Positions 61,032-64,000 of a stretch of DNA of 64,000 bases are shown here, piece by piece. Location: positions 62,001-126,000 of the forward strand of contig JBCBRY010000003.1 of NCBI GenBank assembly GCA_039819485.1. The letters are read 5' to 3'. The stretch comes from UBA6168 sp039819485. GTDB lineage: Bacteria > Bacteroidota > Bacteroidia > Chitinophagales > Saprospiraceae. The notes beneath the pieces are model-generated. The model was not told where the DNA came from, did not search any database, and saw only the letters and a list, made by a program, of their open reading frames with translations. The position numbers and the translations under genes were made by a program. Every line of letters starts with the position of its first letter. Within the stretch, counting starts at the first letter, position 1.

Positions 61032-61952
61032 ATGCGATTAGGAGTCATAGATTGTGGGACCAATACTTTTCATCTGCTGGTCATTGAAGTGGATGAACGG
61101 GGCGGTTTTTCAAGAATTCACAAAGAACGAAAGTATGTACGGATCGGCCAGGAAGGAGTAGACAAGATTGGAGCCGCGCCATTTAGGCGGGGCGTGGACT
61201 GTTTAGCCTACTACAAGAAAGTTGTCTTTGAATTAAATGTGGACCAATTAAAAGTATTTGGGACAGAAGCCCTTCGACGGGCCTCCAATGGACCGGAGTT
61301 TATCGATACGGTTGAAAAGGAAACAGGTATCCGCATTCAACTGATCAGCGGGGAGGAAGAGGCCAGGCTGATTCACCTTGGGGTGATACAGGCGGTCCCC
61401 ACGATTGAAAAGAAAGGACTGATCATGGATATTGGTGGAGGGAGCGTTGAATTCATTCTCGCTAGTGCCAGTGATGTGTACTGGGCAAGGAGTTTCCCCA
61501 TTGGTGTTCAGGTTTTGTTTTCTGCTTTTCACCAACAGGACCCGTTGCCAAAACGTCAGGTCGGACAGATGGAGCGTTATTTTGAACATTCCTTGCAGCC
61601 TTTGCTGGATACTTTAAAAGAACATGAAACGCCCCTATTGGTGGGTGCCTCCGGTTCATTCGAAGTAGTGGAAAGTTTGTCGGGGGTGCCTCACACCGAC
61701 CCCTTGTATTCCATTGTGCCCACTGATGATTTTGCCAAGATACACCAACAAATCATCAATGCCTCTATGGTGGAGCGGCTGGCCATCGGCGTTCCGAAAG
61801 AGCGTGTAGAGCTGATCGTTGTAGCCTTTGTGCTGATCAATTTTATCGTAAAAAATGCGAACATCAAAAACATCGTTACGTCGGCCTACGCACTAAAAGA
61901 AGGCATTTTATATGAAATGATGCAGGAATATAAACGTTCCGGTATTCATTAA
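61032..61952 (+). CDS. Ppx/GppA-family exopolyphosphatase
   Basis: From the ATG at 61032 (MRLGVIDCGTNTFHLLVIEV) the protein has 306 residues; the upstream part of the open frame is repeat sequence. It shows the ASKHA ATP-fold motifs VIDCGTNTFHLL, FGTEALRRASN, the catalytic-region glutamate in LISGEEEARLIHLG, and MDIGGGSVEFIL. It breaks down polyphosphate or pppGpp in the cytoplasm. This short, about 300-residue form lacks the C-terminal HD-like domain of E. coli Ppx, which is common in Bacteroidota. Confidence 0.9.
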   Translation: MRLGVIDCGTNTFHLLVIEVDERGGFSRIHKERKYVRIGQEGVDKIGAAPFRRGVDCLAYYKKVVFELNVDQLKVFGTEALRRASNGPEFIDTVEKETGIRIQLISGEEEARLIHLGVIQAVPTIEKKGLIMDIGGGSVEFILASASDVYWARSFPIGVQVLFSAFHQQDPLPKRQVGQMERYFEHSLQPLLDTLKEHETPLLVGASGSFEVVESLSGVPHTDPLYSIVPTDDFAKIHQQIINASMVERLAIGVPKERVELIVVAFVLINFIVKNANIKNIVTSAYALKEGILYEMMQEYKRSGIH

Positions 61953-62022
61953 AAATTGGAAAACCAGAAATTAGAAACCCTCAAATTTTTCGTTTTCAAT
62001 TTTTAATTCACAATTTCTAATT
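61951..62022. repeat. A+T-rich palindrome before the TPR gene
   Basis: Two segments pair: AAAAATTG at 61951-61958 with 61998-62005, and AATTAGAAA at 61969-61977 with 62014-62022. The words resemble those at 34429-34465. It starts on the stop codon of the Ppx/GppA gene. Confidence 0.6.
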
Positions 62023-62033
62023 CCATCTTCTCC

Positions 62034-62041
62034 TACATTTG
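62034..62041 (+). promoter_or_regulatory. Putative -7 promoter box very close to a start codon
   Basis: TACATTTG matches TAnnTTTG exactly but ends only 5 bases before the ATG at 62047, so transcription would start at or just after the start codon. The -33 partner is weak (TTTC at 62014-62017). Confidence 0.35.
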
Positions 62042-62046
62042 CAGCT

Positions 62047-63072
62047 ATGAAAAAGAACTATTTTACTTTATTCGTTAGTCTTTCCATTTTTATCTATATC
62101 GCCTGCGGCGAAAATAACAACACAGATGCTCCGGCCGAGGTAGGGGCAGAGGTTGTCAATACCGGCAATTCAGCGGTCGACAAACTGACTAGGCAGATTG
62201 CCGAGATGCCTGATAACGCTTCACTTTATGCGGCACGCGGTGGGGCTTATTACGAAAACGAAAACTATGACGAAGGCATTGAAGATCTGGAAAAAGCCAT
62301 CTCTATCGATTCGACGAGGGCCGAGTATTTCCACGTACTGGCAGATATGTACATGGACTATTATAAATCCCGGATGGCGCTGAACACCATGAAACGGGCG
62401 GGCGAGGCTTTTCCAGAACGGATACCCACCCTGCTGAAATTGGCCGAATACGAACTGATCTTAAAACAGCACAATGATGCCCTTTTCACCCTGGAAAAAA
62501 TCAGGAAAATTGATCCATTGAACGCGGAAATGTTTTTCATGTTCGGAAGAGTATTCAAAGATATGGGGCGGATAGAGGAGGCTGGCAACGCCTTTCAGTC
62601 CGCCGTAGAAAATGATCCGGAACTGATTGATGCATGGATCAGCCTGGCACAGATTATTGCGGAGAAAAACCCGATCTTGGCGGAGCGCTATTTTGACAAC
62701 GCCATGCGCATTGATTCCAACAATATAGACGTGCTGCATGCCCAGGCCTATTATTTTTCAAATATTAAAGATGACCTTCCGGAAGCGATCAGGGTTTACA
62801 AGAAGATCAATACCATTGATCCTCAATACGTAGAAGGCTATTTCAATGTCGGCCTGATCTACCTTGATATGGATTCCGTGCAACAGGCTTATCAGAGCTT
62901 TGATATTGCTTCCAAATATGCGCCGGAAAATGCCGATGTTTACTACCACCGTGGCGTTGCGGCAGAAATGATGGGCAACAATCCACAGGCGTTGGCCGAC
63001 TATAAAACCGTCCTGAATTTCGATCCGTCGTATGCAAGTGCAAAGGCAGGAGTGCAGCGTCTTTCGCAGTAG
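62047..63072 (+). CDS. TPR-repeat lipoprotein
   Basis: The 341-residue protein has a lipobox with C20 (YIAC) and about eight tetratricopeptide repeats from residue 50 to the end, for example YAARGGAYYENENYDEGIED, DVYYHRGVAAEMMGNNPQAL and the closing LADYKTVLNFDPSYASAKAG. TPR arrays are protein-protein scaffolds. As an exported lipoprotein it may assist assembly of an envelope complex. The ATG follows a TACATTTG box closely. A hairpin lies about 55 bases past the stop. Confidence 0.9.
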   Translation: MKKNYFTLFVSLSIFIYIACGENNNTDAPAEVGAEVVNTGNSAVDKLTRQIAEMPDNASLYAARGGAYYENENYDEGIEDLEKAISIDSTRAEYFHVLADMYMDYYKSRMALNTMKRAGEAFPERIPTLLKLAEYELILKQHNDALFTLEKIRKIDPLNAEMFFMFGRVFKDMGRIEEAGNAFQSAVENDPELIDAWISLAQIIAEKNPILAERYFDNAMRIDSNNIDVLHAQAYYFSNIKDDLPEAIRVYKKINTIDPQYVEGYFNVGLIYLDMDSVQQAYQSFDIASKYAPENADVYYHRGVAAEMMGNNPQALADYKTVLNFDPSYASAKAGVQRLSQ

Positions 63073-63494
63073 AAATAAAGGAAGTCAAGAGAGACATGGG
63101 TCAGCCCGAATTTTCGGGAACACAAAAACGAAGTCGGCCCCGAATTTACTTCGGAGCCGACTTCGTTTGTAAAAGAGGGTTGTCAGGCGGTTCGATTCCC
63201 TGTCCTAAACTCGCTTCGGGCCGGTCAAAACGACGCTCCTTGCCTGAAAGTCGAAAGGTTTGGGTCAATTCAACAATTTGGGATTGCTTAAGTTTGTTTG
63301 CTGCCCAAAATCCGGATTGGCACCTCTATCTTAATTTCCGATGAAATCTTTCATCTTTTTACTTAAATGTATTGACCCTTTGTTAAATTGCCCGTCATAA
63401 ATTTCAAAAACCTTTAACTGCTGTTGACTACTCACCGCTGGCAATCAAAATCAAATTGCCATTCGTGAATAACCAATAGCCAAAGCAAATACTT
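63073..63494. other. Intergenic region with hairpin and no gene
   Basis: These 422 bases hold a strong hairpin at 63126-63168, a smaller one just before it (CCCGAA/TTCGGG near 63105-63118), and otherwise nothing that I can support. A frame at 63096-63344 is not convincing. A GGTTCGATTCC stretch near 63189 looks like a tRNA T-loop, but no stem or cloverleaf fits. Confidence 0.55.
63126..63168. terminator. Strong hairpin after the TPR gene
   Basis: Perfect 13-bp outer arms (63126-63138 and 63156-63168) plus an inner 5-bp stem (CCGAA/TTCGG). The right arm ends in CGTTTGT, without a long T run, so it is a probable rather than certain terminator. Confidence 0.65.
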
Positions 63495-64000
63495 ATGCCA
63501 ATTAGAATGGAACAAGATCCGGAACGGCGGCAGCCCCGGAGAGATCCTAATCCAAGCAATAACAGAGGTGGCGGCGGCCTTGGTCAATTTCTTCCCTTCT
63601 TGCTGCCCCTTCTCCTGAAAAATAAAAAACTCCTGCTGATCGCTATTATCGCAGGTGCATTTTGGTTCTTTTTCATGGGCGGAAGTGAGAGCTTGCTTGG
63701 CAATCTGGAAGGTGGAGCTGCCGGCGGTGTCGACAATTCTGTTGAGCAGTTTTCTTTTGGAGCAGCCTTAAACGAAGATGAATATTATAAAGCGGATGTG
63801 TACGAGCCGTTGGCAACGACCACAGCTTTCGGGAATCAGCAATTGCCTGCCTCGGTTTCCCTGATGAAATATGCACCTAAGCGCATGCACCAGGGGCGTC
63901 AGGGATCCTGCGTTGGTTGGGCCAGCTCTTATGCGGCCAGAACCATTTTGCAATCGCGTGCAACTGGGCAAAGTCCTGACAATGTGGCATTTAGCCCTTC
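63495..64000 (+). CDS. Membrane-anchored papain-like (C1A) cysteine peptidase, 5' part
   Basis: The frame starts at an ATG (MPIRMEQDPERRQPRRDPNP) and runs off the right edge after 168 codons. A short basic, Gly-rich cytoplasmic part is followed by one membrane helix (about 45-62, KLLLIAIIAGAFWFFFMGG) and an exported domain. The catalytic cysteine lies in QGSCVGWASSYAARTI, the active-site helix of C1-family peptidases, preceded by LPASVSLMKYAPKRMHQGR. The histidine and asparagine of the triad are beyond the edge. It probably acts in the periplasm or at the cell surface. Confidence 0.85.
   Translation, partial: MPIRMEQDPERRQPRRDPNPSNNRGGGGLGQFLPFLLPLLLKNKKLLLIAIIAGAFWFFFMGGSESLLGNLEGGAAGGVDNSVEQFSFGAALNEDEYYKADVYEPLATTTAFGNQQLPASVSLMKYAPKRMHQGRQGSCVGWASSYAARTILQSRATGQSPDNVAFSP

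Noticed and set aside
63170..63215. A GGTTCGATTCC stretch resembling a tRNA T-loop
   Set aside because: The flanking bases do not form a 5-bp T-stem, and no acceptor or anticodon arm can be placed.

Overview
The window looks like chromosomal DNA of a free-living Bacteroidota, most likely a Saprospiria (Saprospiraceae-like) lineage. The pointers are two secreted proteins with type IX secretion sorting domains (one type A, one type B), many small lipoproteins with a Bacteroidota-style lipobox, putative promoters of the TAnnTTTG class rather than TATAAT, weak Shine-Dalgarno sequences, several TTG starts, and a Wza/Wzc/CpsB set of Bacteroidota type. The genus is inference only. I see no rRNA, no convincing tRNA, no CRISPR array and no insertion sequence.

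Left part (1-27780), housekeeping and envelope genes: uvrA; an AspT/YidE-type transporter; a lipoprotein ADP-ribosylglycohydrolase; an ECF sigma operon (sigma, anti-sigma-like protein, Spy/CpxP-like protein, His-rich YHYH lipoprotein); a truncated second sigma gene ending at a perfect 21-bp palindrome; a type B sorting-domain protein; a DUF427 protein with an APH(6)-like kinase; mlaE-mlaF; an outer-membrane-like protein with a lipoprotein; an XRE regulator; an M14 carboxypeptidase; a VanX-like dipeptidase; an HD-PycTM membrane protein next to tgt; a beta-propeller-like type A sorting-domain protein; and lptG.

Middle (27781-59330), a co-oriented surface-polysaccharide locus of about 31 kb with 25 genes. 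A long leader with a good promoter candidate is followed by a CpsB-type phosphatase, a polyprenyl-phosphate sugar-1-phosphate transferase, a Wza-like export lipoprotein, a Wzc-like tyrosine kinase, an ABC exporter (Wzm/Wzt), nine glycosyltransferases, a Wzy-like polymerase, an AsnB-type amidotransferase, two methyltransferases, two NodU-type carbamoyltransferases and a PhyH-type oxygenase. Inside it is a compact group: carbamoyltransferase, SGNH protein, a 49-residue DUF5989 protein at 50163-50312, a second SGNH protein and an SxtJ-like membrane protein. This matches the carbamoyltransferase-SxtJ-SxtK arrangement of saxitoxin clusters and is the best candidate here for a poorly described system: carbamoylation and perhaps acylation of a surface glycan. 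The locus ends at a strong terminator at 59293.

Right part (59331-64000): a rhomboid protease, a lipoprotein, a Ppx/GppA phosphatase, a TPR lipoprotein and the start of a membrane-anchored papain-like peptidase cut by the window edge.

A window-wide feature is that many gaps hold a perfect or near-perfect inverted repeat, often built from 7-8 bp tandem words (CCCCTGA, CATTCACT, ACCAAAA, TTTTTCA), with the right arm close to or touching the next start codon. Several lie inside the polysaccharide locus, so they may act as attenuators, processing sites or mobile palindromes.
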